Assembly: GCA_916610825.1 (NCBI GenBank)
Contig: OU744447.1
Location: 36,635,024 to 36,699,023, forward strand
Direction: 5' to 3'
Length of the DNA: 64,000 nucleotides
Source: Haliclystus octoradiatus
Lineage: Eukaryota > Cnidaria > Staurozoa > Stauromedusae > Haliclystidae
The notes beneath the pieces were generated by a model. That model was not told the origin of the DNA. It did no database searches and saw only the letters and a list, made by a program, of their open reading frames with translations. The position numbers and the translations under genes are program-made. Of the stretch, positions 10,901-22,900 are shown in pieces (the stretch's first letter is position 1; each line of letters opens with the position of its first letter).

Positions 10901-13900
10901 GAAAGTCAGTGACTACACATTTGTTCTGTTACTCAGAGTTTCACGCTTTATGCGATCTTCAGACAGATTGAAGATTGCATTAAGCGTGACATTCTGAGTA
11001 ACGGAAAAATGGTGAAGTCATTGACTCTATTTATTTATCTACAGCTCTGTCATTTGCTTACATTGAGCACCAGCATTACATCGCGATTGGATCAACAATC
11101 AAGTAATTACTATATATATATATATATATATGTGTATTATGTATACATCACATTGAAATTTTGTACTTACAAAACAGCTTACTTATTGTAACAAAACGTA
11201 TACCTGAAGTCAGAAAGGAGGCTCAGTACGTGAAATATCTGAAAATAATAATGAGGCACCCAAGCACGCAGGCAAGGATGTTGACGACAACGGACTTTTT
11301 CAAAGTCTAACCTCTCTAATTCTAGCCTTAGTACCATTTTCATCATCATTCGTCACCTTATGAAAGGCTTACCACACACTTGCTGAATGGCTGAAATTCG
11401 CATTTAACATGCGCAGAAAACTTAGGAGACTCTCAAGAAATATTAAAAGAACTCACGAAGTAGAACTAAATATCATTAAGTATTCATTTCGAGATCATTA
11501 CATACCTCCATAAAAACAGCGAATGCTTTTGCTCGAGTTCGTTTACCACATGTGTGACTTAGCCAATCTTTTAATGTTCCCTCACACAATTCCATTTGTA
11601 TGAATAAGTGCACATAACGAGCTGGGCTTTCACAGCAACAATCTTTTAAAGGAAAAAGATGAAGCATTGAGGAAAACATTCCACACATAGTTACCTGTAT
11701 TAATTAGCCATCTGTATATGGTGGTCATTTTGGCAATGTCATTTATAGAAACGTCATATCATTCAGGCACATTTAGATAGATATAGATATAGATATAGAT
11801 ATAGATATATGTATCAGTCAATAAAAACTTAGTGATAAAAGTATAACAAGAAGGTATTACAGAAAATCTAAAGTTTAAATTATTCATATAAGAAATAGAT
11901 TTTCTTCAACTTAATAAAAACTACATCACGATGCCAAGATGTGCTGGACCATTCATGTGACATAGGCTGTATCTTTGTAAAGCGCGGAGGAGAAACTCTT
12001 GGTATCTCTTGAGATTGGGGTCAAAAAATCCCCTTATACCAAATTTTGAATCCATGTGCGTGTATCCTAGAGGCTTTTTCAACATTCCTTTCTGAATTTT
12101 GTTGTTAATAACCATGACATTATTTAAAATGTCAATTCTCTTCTGAACTTGCTCTAGCATTTCGGAATCTAGGAATCTAGGATTCCAGGATTCCTAGTTT
12201 TCTCGGACCCTGGTTTGGGCGTATTATTGGACTTTGCTGTTTTGACTTAGATCTATTTTGTTAAACAATGTAGAACAATAAAGCAAAACACCTAATTATC
12301 TATTTCATGCAAGTCAGCTTCTACCTTCAACAGGAATAAGGTTCTTGTTTGGTGTTACTTTTAGTTCAACATATCAATCGAATTGATCAAACTAGAACTC
12401 TTCTGCATATTATACTTTTTACGGCTTTTATACTTTTGATCACATAGTAAACAACACATTCTAGTCCAGAACGCAGTAAAATAATGAAACCAAAGGACAT
12501 AGCATAGCTACCAAATTATGATTTTTATTTGTTCATTTGAAATAAAATCAACATAAAATCATAAAATCAACATCGGACAGAATTATAAAACGAAACCACG
12601 CACACGCCTGGCAACTTTTCTCAAAGCTTTGTTTGAACTGATGACGCAGGAGTTGGTTGAGCGAACAATGTTTCCCGGTCGCGATTTGACAAACAGATAG
12701 AAGTTGTGACCACCTGCGCGCGCATGTGCCGTAACATATCCAAAGCGGTCAATATGCTCTGATTGTGCGGCCAAAGCCTAACACGCAAGTTATCTGAACA
12801 AATGGCGATCAGAAGCAGACGTAAAACGAAGGAAACCTCTGACTTATATTTATATTACCCTTTATATTTCTTCATGAAAAATGGAACACTTGAATACACT
12901 TCACAATAGCAAATTTACGATTAACTGGATTTGGAAAAACTTTTATTATCAAGTCAAAAACAGTCGACGGCATAAATCTTAATTTCTGAATGTCATTATT
13001 ATTTTATTATTCTATGGTTCTAGACACACTGTAGGCCTAATCGAGAATTTATATCGCTAAAAAGGTAAGCACATAATAAACTATGACTTATCTAAGTTTA
13101 AAACTGTTGACGTCATTTGATAATGCTTCAACAAACAGCAGCTCAATATTTATTTCGCAAAAACACGACAGTCGAGTTCAACCATGATTCAACAAAGTCT
13201 AGAATCCTTCTGTAGCCTACGTTGGCAATAAAAACTGTCTGGTTCTTCTAAAAGCGCACACTAATGTATCTCAAAATGGTTGCACATTTAAAATAAATAA
13301 TAAAATACTATGACTCTAAGTTTGACTATAATTCTTGACTCGTTTATATCAAAGTTATTTAGTTTGCAAAATACGAAATATACTATACTCTTTTCGCTTT
13401 GTTGACAAGGTCTCAAAGCCATTTTTTACTTTTTGAACTATAAGTTCGATCAAATCAAAACAAGGTATGCCGATGACTACATATCACTCAACATCTATTA
13501 CATGCATAGACATGTATCGACGAAAATTGATAAAATTTCATGAAAAAGTATCAAGTTTAATATGCTTAGATATAACCATCCAAGTTGACAAAGGTTTTCT
13601 TGTGGGACAAGGAGTCAAAATGCCGGTGAGACATGCAGATGACTACATATATCACTAGATGTTAATGTTAGACATGTATCGAAGTAAATCCAAAAAATTT
13701 CTTGACAAAATATCAAGTTTATATTTAGATAGAGCCATTTAAGTTGGCAAAGGGGGCATTTGGGTTTATTGAAAAAGCCAGGGTTTAGACTTTCTCCAAC
13801 TTCTACGTCCTTCAAATTACGACAAAGGGTGCCGATGATTAGATATCATTAGATATTACTCTTTGACATGTATCGAAGTAAATTCACAACATTTCTTGAC

Positions 13901-16900
13901 AAAATATCCAGTTTATATTTAGATTGAGTCATTTAAGTTGACAAAGGGGCATTTGGGGTTGTCAAAAAGCTGGGTTGACTGTTTCTCCAACTTGTAGGTT
14001 CCTCAAATTAAAACAAGAGTGTCGATGATTAGATATCATTAGAGATTGCTCTTTGACAAGTATCGAAGTAAATTCAACGAACAAATGAGATTGTTAGAAC
14101 ATTGAAACAACATAACACTAAACACATGAATATCTTTGCTATTAAAATGAACTATTTCAAATTGATAATTCTATCGTCGTAGAAGGTAGGGATGCGAATC
14201 GAATATCGATTAATTGTCGAATATCAATGAAATACAGTGAAACCTGAATATAACGGCCAGCTACGGGAGGTAGATAAATTGACCACTATAGACAGGTGGC
14301 CTTTATCTACAGGTTTAATTCAATAGAAAATGCTATTTAGACATTGGAAAAGTGACCACCATAGACAGGTGGCCGCTGTATAGAGGTGACCGTTATAACA
14401 GGTTTGACTGTATTGATTATTCGAATAGTACAATGAATATTCGATTATTTAAATTAATTCTAAATATGCTTGTTTCCAAATATAAAGCAACTTTTCTTGG
14501 ATAGATTTTCCTCAAAATCAAATGCTCTTTTCGCCAATATAAAATACGAAACAAACACGCGACAAATCATTCAAAGCGATGTCTTTTGCGTGTTTTGATG
14601 GTCTACGGAACTCCCCCCTATTTACCTAGTTAACAAAGAAAATCTGAAGTTACGTGCCATTAGTTCTATATCATGTTGCTATGACATTTAATTGATCGAA
14701 CAGACGTGCTGAAACATGAAGCGCGTTGAATAACATGAATTCTGTAAACTAATGTCGAAGCGAACTGAGCGAACAAACTGTTGTATGAATGTGCTCAAAA
14801 TCTTTAAAAATCTATGTAAATATAGTTTTAGTTCAATTTGATGTTTTCAACACATTTCTTGCAGTCATGGAAAAGGTTTTATTTGTGTTTTCATTGTCTA
14901 CTTGAATGGCAACAATAGAACAACAGATTTCGATTATTATTTGATTCGAATCGAATAGTGCATTGTCGAATATTCTATTACCATTATTGACAGAAAAAGT
15001 AGATCCAACAACTAAAAACCGTTGTATTTCATGTAGTTTTTAATAAAATAAGTAATCTAAGAGTAATCTCTAATGATATCTAGTTATCGGTATCCCTCGT
15101 TTTAATTTGAGGGACCTACAAGTTGGAGAAAGTGTAAACCCAGCTTTTTGAAAAACCTGAAATGCCCCCTTTGTCAACTTAAATGGCTCTATCAAAATAT
15201 AAACTAGTTATTTTTTAATATAAATATAAATAATTACTGTCTAGGGAGATCTAGTCATCTGCTTGTGTCAATTTATTTTGAAAGACCTGGAAGTTGAAGA
15301 AAGTGAAAGCATATTAAACTTGATACTTTTTCATGAAATTTTATCAATTTACGTCGATACATGTCTATGCATGTAATAGATGTTGAGTGATATGTAGTCA
15401 TCGGCATACCTTATTTGATTTGAGAGACCTTATAGTTCAAAAAAGTAAAAAATGGCTTTGAGACTTTGTCAACAAAGCGGAAAGAGTATAGTATATTTCG
15501 TATTTGCAAACTAAATAACTTTAGCATAAACGAGTCAAGAAATTATAGTCAAATTTAGAATCATATTAGTTCATTATTTATTTTAAATGTACAACCATTT
15601 TGAGATAAATTAGTGTGCGCTATTAGAAGAACCAGACAGTTTTTATTGCCAACGTAGGCTACAGAAGGTATTCTAGACTTCGTTGAACTCGACTGTCGTG
15701 TTTTTGAGAAATAAATATTGAGCTGCTGTTTGTTGAAGCACTATCAAATGACGTCAACAGTTTCAAACTTAGATAAGTCATAGTTTATTATGTGCTTACC
15801 TTTTTAGCGATATAAGTTCTCGACTAAAGTGTGTCTAGAACCATAGAGTAATCAAATAATAATGACATTCAGAAGTTAAGATTTATGCCGTCGACTATTT
15901 GACTTGATAATAAAAGTTTTTCCAAATCCCGTTAATCGTAAATTTGTTATTGTGAAGTGTATTCAAGTGTTCCATTTTTCATGAAGAACTGTATAGGGTA
16001 ATATAAATATAAGTCAGAGGTTTCCTTCGTTTTACGTCTGCTTCTGATCGCCATTTTGTTCAGATAACTTGCGTGTTAGGCTTTGGCCGCACAATCAGAG
16101 CATATTGACCGCTTTAGATATGTTACGGCACATGCGCGCGCAGGTGATCACAGCTTTTATCTGTTTGTCAAATCGCTCCATGGTCAGTATTCTCCCTTTA
16201 ACTAATAAGTCCCGAGATCATTCTAAGCATTTGAAAGAAAACATAATATTTTGAGCTAAAATCCGTCATAAATCAATATATTGACTTTGTCAGCATATTC
16301 CTTTTGAACCAGAGAAAATCAAAATCTCAATATCGAGTACCCAAGCACAGCTCGGTTGAGTTAACGTAAGTATAACAACCAGAAGTTTTTGTTTTTTGTA
16401 GAAATACGTATTGATGCGGGCAAACAAATGGAGCGAAAAACTCGATCGAGAAAGAGGCGTCAGGCATCAAAAGTATTTTGACAATAAATAAAACGAAACG
16501 GCATGCAAAGTTGTCGAATTAAAACCAATTGGAAGAAAATAGCAATAAGATTGTTTTGATAATCATGATAACTTATTGCACTTAAACTTCCTAACAATGC
16601 CAGCTCGTTGCCAGGGTCGACAAATTCCCTGAATTGTCTGTAAACATGAAAACCCACGCAATTTAATTACCATTTCAAAAACATTGTATTGATAAAGCGG
16701 CTTGTCTGACACGTGTTTCTTCCCTGTCAACGGACTCATCAGAGACCTTTCTGATGTCGTAGCTCGTCAGGCATCGCGCCTGAAGTCCCGCTAACGAATT
16801 GAAGAGATGGTGACAACCTTGGTGCATATCGAATGAGCAGTCCCGGTTGAATAACAACGTGATTGGTTAATCAATTGCAATGTTCGCAAATGAATCGTAG

Positions 16901-19900
16901 TAGCTACAACTAATCATTTTTCAACAGTGGCTGTCTCTTATACTATTTTTGATAGAGTTAGAGTAGATTTTTCGAATAACCAGCAATTCTAATTCGTTGC
17001 GAGAGTTAGAGTTAACAAAACCTCTGAATAAGAACTGGCAAATAAAACATTTCTCTGCAATGAGAGCTCTTTTTCAATAAATAGACATACAAAGCATGCG
17101 AACCAGGTGCAGGAGAATATTTCGTTCTGGCTCAGGGTGTCATAAAAATGTTGACCTTCTGGGAACTGTGTTTGTCGATTGTAAACCTTCTGGGATTGAA
17201 TTTTAAAATTTCAGAAATTTGACTTACTTTGAAGCGAGATTCATGTATTTCAAAACATAAAAATATGCAATCCTAATATGAAAACAATCATGATCATATT
17301 GGAAACCTTCTGATTTTGTGCTGGCTATCCGCGACCAAGGTTCCCAGGATCCTGCACTTTGTGACAGCCTGTGTCTTGCTTTTAGAAACTATTTGATGAG
17401 AAATCCGTCTGTTGGAGCATCAAAGATCTAGGAAAGCTCATGTCGAAGACCAATCAATTAAATACATTTCTAGCAAATATCAGCAGGAAACATGAAAGCC
17501 ATGCAGTAGTATTTCCACATCAAAAAAGCTGTAATTCTCGCAAATTTATTGTAGTAGCTACATCTAATTAATTTCTGTACCATTTGTGAGAAAGTTAAAG
17601 CAGTTTTTTCAAATAAAAATTCCAAACTTTGCTATTGTTTTCAATCGACTGAAAATTATCACACTTCATGTGTCACGCCTTAAACAGATGAAAATCTCAT
17701 GATGAATTGACAAGGACCTGGGGCCAGGGCCAAACACGATGAAACATACACTCTGCACCCAGATCAAAGTTTTGTTTGTAAATGTCGTAACTGTTGACTA
17801 TTTGTGAAGCGATTTTGACGAAGTATTTTGACATGCCTTAAAGATGGGCACATTGATTGCTATCTACTTTGTCGACCTCAAAATGTTCTAATTTAATCAA
17901 TATACTACTGTTTCATTTCCTTCTTATTAAAATAGTTCACTGAAAAAACTCCAGACTATGGTGTTTACTGTAGGACTGCAATCAGCTGCAATCACAGGTA
18001 GTAATAAAATCAACTGCAAAGGATGCGTTTTATTTTTATGATTTTTTTTTTAAATTATCCTCTTTTTAAAGATGATTAGGACATAATTTGGGATGAGTCA
18101 GCTAGGCTGCTCTGTGATTTTATTAAAATTTTATTCAAAATTTATTATAAGCTTTGAAACCTATAAAACTGGTTCACGCGGTGATTGAGGTCGCAGATGA
18201 TTTGATAACTGATTCAAGGCCCTTTGTTAACTGATTATTTCCTAGATTTCTTTGCTTTCTATGATCAAAGCCTTTTTCGTATTTTTAGCGTAGTGTTTTC
18301 TTTTCTATCATTGAACCCTAAGTCTGAGTGTAGCGGATTTATATTTATATATTATTATTATAATTAATTACAAGTATTACTTTATTTAATCTTTACATTT
18401 ATCAAAGCAGCAGCGCATTTCATAAAACTCTGGTTGTTCAAAATTTACACAATTCATTAGTTGTCCACTTATTGTTTGGTTGAATACATCATCTTACGTC
18501 ACATATTGCGTGGTCACCTGTCTTATGCGGACAAAATTCTTCAGTCTGTTGGGTGTCTACGACAGGTTTGACTGTATATGTAATGTCTTTATTATATTAC
18601 AACTTTATATCATTTTTGATTCTAACAATCCCAGCAAGTAGGCCTGCGTTTTTCATCCCGTTTTTCATAGAAAATAAAAATTTTTATAAGTAAAATGAAC
18701 TGTGGAAAATGAACCTCAAAGCGCTTTTTGTTATGAAATTTTGAAGAATGGGAGCATCAACATTCGTATATAATACATTCTTGGTAATGAAGGATCGAAA
18801 AGCATACCGGTTAACGTATTCCGTATCTGTCAAATCTGTCAAGTCAAGTCGAGATGATTTATTAAGTGTGATATATTTAGTACCAACATTAAACGTTCAG
18901 GGCGATTCCATCCGGGCCAAAGTTTTCAAATAACTGCATGCATTTCATATCTATAGGCTAGTTACCATAGTTACTGTTGTCACTGATATAGATCTCATAT
19001 AATTGTAAATATTTTTCATGATGTAACTTTACCCTCAAGGGGCAAACATTTTTATGTATATATATATATATCTTAATTAATAATAAAAAACATTCACTTG
19101 AGAATGGCTGAAGTCAATCAGTCGAAACGTTGTGCAAATTTAGTTGTTGTTATTTTGTACCAAAATTATCACCAAGAAGATTCTGATAAATATTATAAAA
19201 CGCAACAATCAGTTACTACATTTCCGGAGATTAGAAAAGTGTAGCAACCACCTAGTCAGTTGTGAAACTGGTCTAGAATATTTACGACTCTGTTTAAACT
19301 TTGGCGTTACACCAACATTTGCCAGAGTAGAGAGTGTAAAGTCAAAAAAATGGAAAGATTCTACGGAAAGTTATCAGATGAATATCATCAAAGAAGAAAT
19401 CAAAGTGAGAACAAGGGAACTGAAAAAATTCCAACTAGAGGTAAATGGTCTATTCGTAGATATAAAAGAGAAATTCATCACAATCATGTATTTATCAATT
19501 TTAAAGGCCTTAAGTATTATGAGAGAGCGAAAGTATCAGTCATTAACAAGAAAACATGGCAAGAAATTAAACCGGCTAATAAATAATACAACAGATGTTG
19601 ATCAACACATTAATAACTTGTCAGATTACTCATTGAACTGTTTTGAAAAATTAGTATTGTCGAGAGGGCTAGATTTCTCGTTACCAAGACGATCAACGCG
19701 TAGGGACGAAATTGACACGAAGGCTGAGTTTGAGAAGGCATACTTCAGGGCAGAAAGATATTTACCATCTGACGAGAAAGATATCACAGCATCTACGCTC
19801 AAATCTATTGCCTTGATTTACTGCCGTTTACAAGGACAGAAACCACCCAAATCTTTACTACGAGCAATATCATCTTTAAAACACAATAAGAACATTGTAA

Positions 19901-22900
19901 TAACTAAGCCGGCTAAGGGTAATGGTATCGTCATTATGAACAAAGAACATTATAATAGACTATTGATGGAAGCATCGATTGACAAACGAGATAAATTTAC
20001 CTTTGTAGACCCGAATAAAAAACGTAAAAGGAGGCCTGCAAAACATCCCCACCCTCTCCTTTATAAAGAAAGAATGGTAAATAAATGTTTAAAAAAAATT
20101 TTACCAGAAGAAATAGCAACAAAACTTTGTCCTAAAGGCTCTCGGCTAGCACATTTATATGGCCTACCAAAAACACATAAAACTAACTTACAAATGCGAC
20201 CAGTTCTATCGGCAGTGGGATCTTATAACTTTCTTTTGGCAAAATGGCTAGATGACAAGCTCAAACCTTTGGCTATCAATAGTTTTACAATATTAGATAT
20301 ATTAAATTTTAGCGAAGAAATACGCAACGTAAAATTCCGAAAAGGTAGTATTATGGTCTCTTTTGACGTGAGTGCTCTGTTTACCAACGTCCCCCTACTG
20401 GAAACAATTGAAATTTTGGTTACGGATGCATGTTCTAACAATTGGTTCAATGAAAAGTATTCCTTGAATTTAACGCCTGACGATCTGCGTGACCTATTAT
20501 TGATCAGTACCAAAGATCAATTGTTTCAATTCGATGGTGAGCTGTATGAACAATCAGATGGAGTGGCAATGGGATCACCATTGGGACCTCTATTAGCTAA
20601 TGTATTTATGTCCAATATTGAAAAAAATTTATCAGAATCTAATAAATTACCAGAGTTCTACTGGCGCTATGTAAATGACACCTTGGCAATTGTCAACAAT
20701 AGAAAAGAAGCAGAAAACTTATTATCGATTATGAATGCAGCACACTCGTCAATAAACTTCACGATTGAGTTAGAGGAAAACAAAAATCTACCTTTTCTTG
20801 GAATCAAAATGACCAATACCGGCACAGAAATATCAACGAGTGTACATCGAAAAACAACAAACAAAGGACTTCTTTTACATTATCAGAGTCATGTAGACCA
20901 AAGGTATAAAACCGGTATTTTGAAGACAATGCTTCACAGAGCGCATCGTCTTTGTTCCTCTGAAGCTGATTTTATTATTGAATGTAAAGTACTTTTTAAC
21001 ATTTTTAGTAAACTTAAGTATCCGCCCCGTGTTTTTAATTCTATTTTAAATAAAATGCTAAGTAATGATTTTAATTCTCCAGTTTTACCAGACGATAATT
21101 TAAAATATGTTAGTATAGTTTTACCTTTTAAAGAGCAACAATCATGTGATGAAACAAGAAAAGAACTTTACCGTTTAAATTGTAAAATAAGTGTAAAGTT
21201 TAATGCTATTTTTGAAAGTAAGAAGCTCAACGATGACTTGCGCACCCGTGAGGAGAAGCCAGATTTGTTAACCCAGCAATGCGTCATATATCATTTTAAA
21301 TGTGGTCTGTGCGAAGCAGACTATGTTGGCTATACATGCCGGCACTTATATGAACGCATAGATGAACATAACAAAAGTAACCTTGGTACACACGTCCGTC
21401 AAGAGCACGGAATATCTACTGATCAATTTGAAAAACATTTTAGAATAATAAAAAAGTGCAAAAATAAATTCGATTGTCTCGTGAATGAAATGCTGGCAAT
21501 TCAAGAACTGAAACCAACATTAAACGTTCAGGGCGATTCCATCCGGGCCAAAGTTTTCAAATAACTGCATGCGTTTCATATCTATAGGCTAGTTACCATA
21601 GTTACTGTTGTCACTGATATAGATCTCATATAATTGTAAATATTTTTCATGATGTAACTTTACCCTCAAGGGGTAAATTTGAATAGCGATTTCGGTGTTG
21701 AATAGCATCGCTAATAATTGGATAATTTCAAAATTCCAAGCACAGTTATCTAGCAAAAGAATAAAATGATTTAATAACTCACCATTTGTAAGTGAATCGT
21801 CGATACTTTGTGATGGATTGTCAGAAAGATTGATTCCAGCTGTAAATTACGGAGACAAACTATTAACACCAAGACAAGATGAAGCTGGTATATTGTTGCC
21901 AGAGTAACAATCATCTATAACATCAATTGATGTACGCTGTGCTTCTTCGGGACTCGGAGGATAATCATACGCAGAATTCTTATCGTCAATTGATCTAGCC
22001 ATATTGGGCTTAACAAATATCATTGGAAAAGTTACATTTCTGGTGAAAATTGACAACCAACGTTTAGATAAAATTAATTATTCCATTAATCAAGTAACTG
22101 ACGCTGATAGTTCCACAGTTAATGGTTTATACTATATTTCATAAACATGATGTAGTCTAATAAATCATATTTATAATTTATCATAATAAAGACGTTTATC
22201 CTGACCTTAGAGTACAGTCAAACCTTACCTATATGAACTATGTAACTTTTCAAAGGAATCACATGAATATTTTAATTAATGCTTGAAACTTGGACAAATT
22301 ATTTTAGCTTAATTAGCTGGAAACTAAGTGCAAAGAGCTTAGAATCACATTTTCTAAATTTATCACACGACGATATATTTCCACGCGGTACACTTGTTTA
22401 CAGCAAAGTAGAATACAATAGATCTCGTTTAAAATTTTTCTGTGAATTTCTTTTCGTTTTCCGTAAATCAGACGTGCCCCAAAAAATTAAAATATCATGA
22501 TCATTCATGTGATGAATCTTCTATCATCAATAGTTCTAAGTATGAAAACATAATGGCGGAATTTTCTGCACTGATCACGAGGCGACCATGTCACGTCATC
22601 AAACTCACGATTCTGATTGGGTCAACTTCTGTTTGATTCTTCATGAGTGAAATTGACAGTTTTTGTTGATAAAATTAATAACTTCTGAGACTAGAACGAT
22701 GAAATACTAAACAGTTATGTTTTTCTTGGATTTGTTGGCACATTTTGTTGAAGCTCTCATAATTTGGAAAAAGCAGTCATGTCTAGAGTTGCATTTTTCC
22801 CTTGCCCGTAAATGTTGACAACATCTATGCTAACCCAGATTGTTTGGAACTTGATACAATGAATTGATATTCTACATTTCAATGGTATTCCAGGTAAAAA

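Larger units (their letters stand above)
12681..16175. mobile_element. Foldback element with tandem repeats in its arms
   Basis: Left arm from 12681 (GCGATTTGACAAACAG) and right arm ending at 16175 are inverted copies of about 1.1 kb. Each inner arm carries tandem units of about 185 bp that share GTATCGAAGTAAATTC, AAAATATCAAGTTTATATTT and CATTTAAGTTGACAAAGG: about three on the left (13467-14080), about two on the right (15060-15420). The spacer 14110-15050 carries a TA-type MITE. No transposase gene. It sits in a TTAA MITE with GGTC on both sides, compatible with a short target duplication. Confidence 0.7.
18884..21673 (+). mobile_element. Penelope-like retroelement with terminal direct repeats
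   Basis: Direct repeats of about 160 bp at 18884-19043 and 21511-21673 flank a long RT plus GIY-YIG open frame. Such LTR-like repeats come from the tandem arrangement usual in Penelope-like elements. The left repeat carries the same C-terminal codons as the end of the ORF, so it is a truncated upstream unit. A (TA)n tract lies at 19051-19070. Confidence 0.85.

Noticed and set aside
13467-13815. Short frames on both strands in the foldback arm
   Set aside because: They follow the 185-bp tandem unit and have no coding character.
19096-19125. Hammerhead core at the start of the Penelope element (CTGAAGTCAATCAGTCGAAACG)
   Set aside because: The CUGANGA box is broken (CUGAAGU) and stem II does not pair convincingly, although GAAAC is present.
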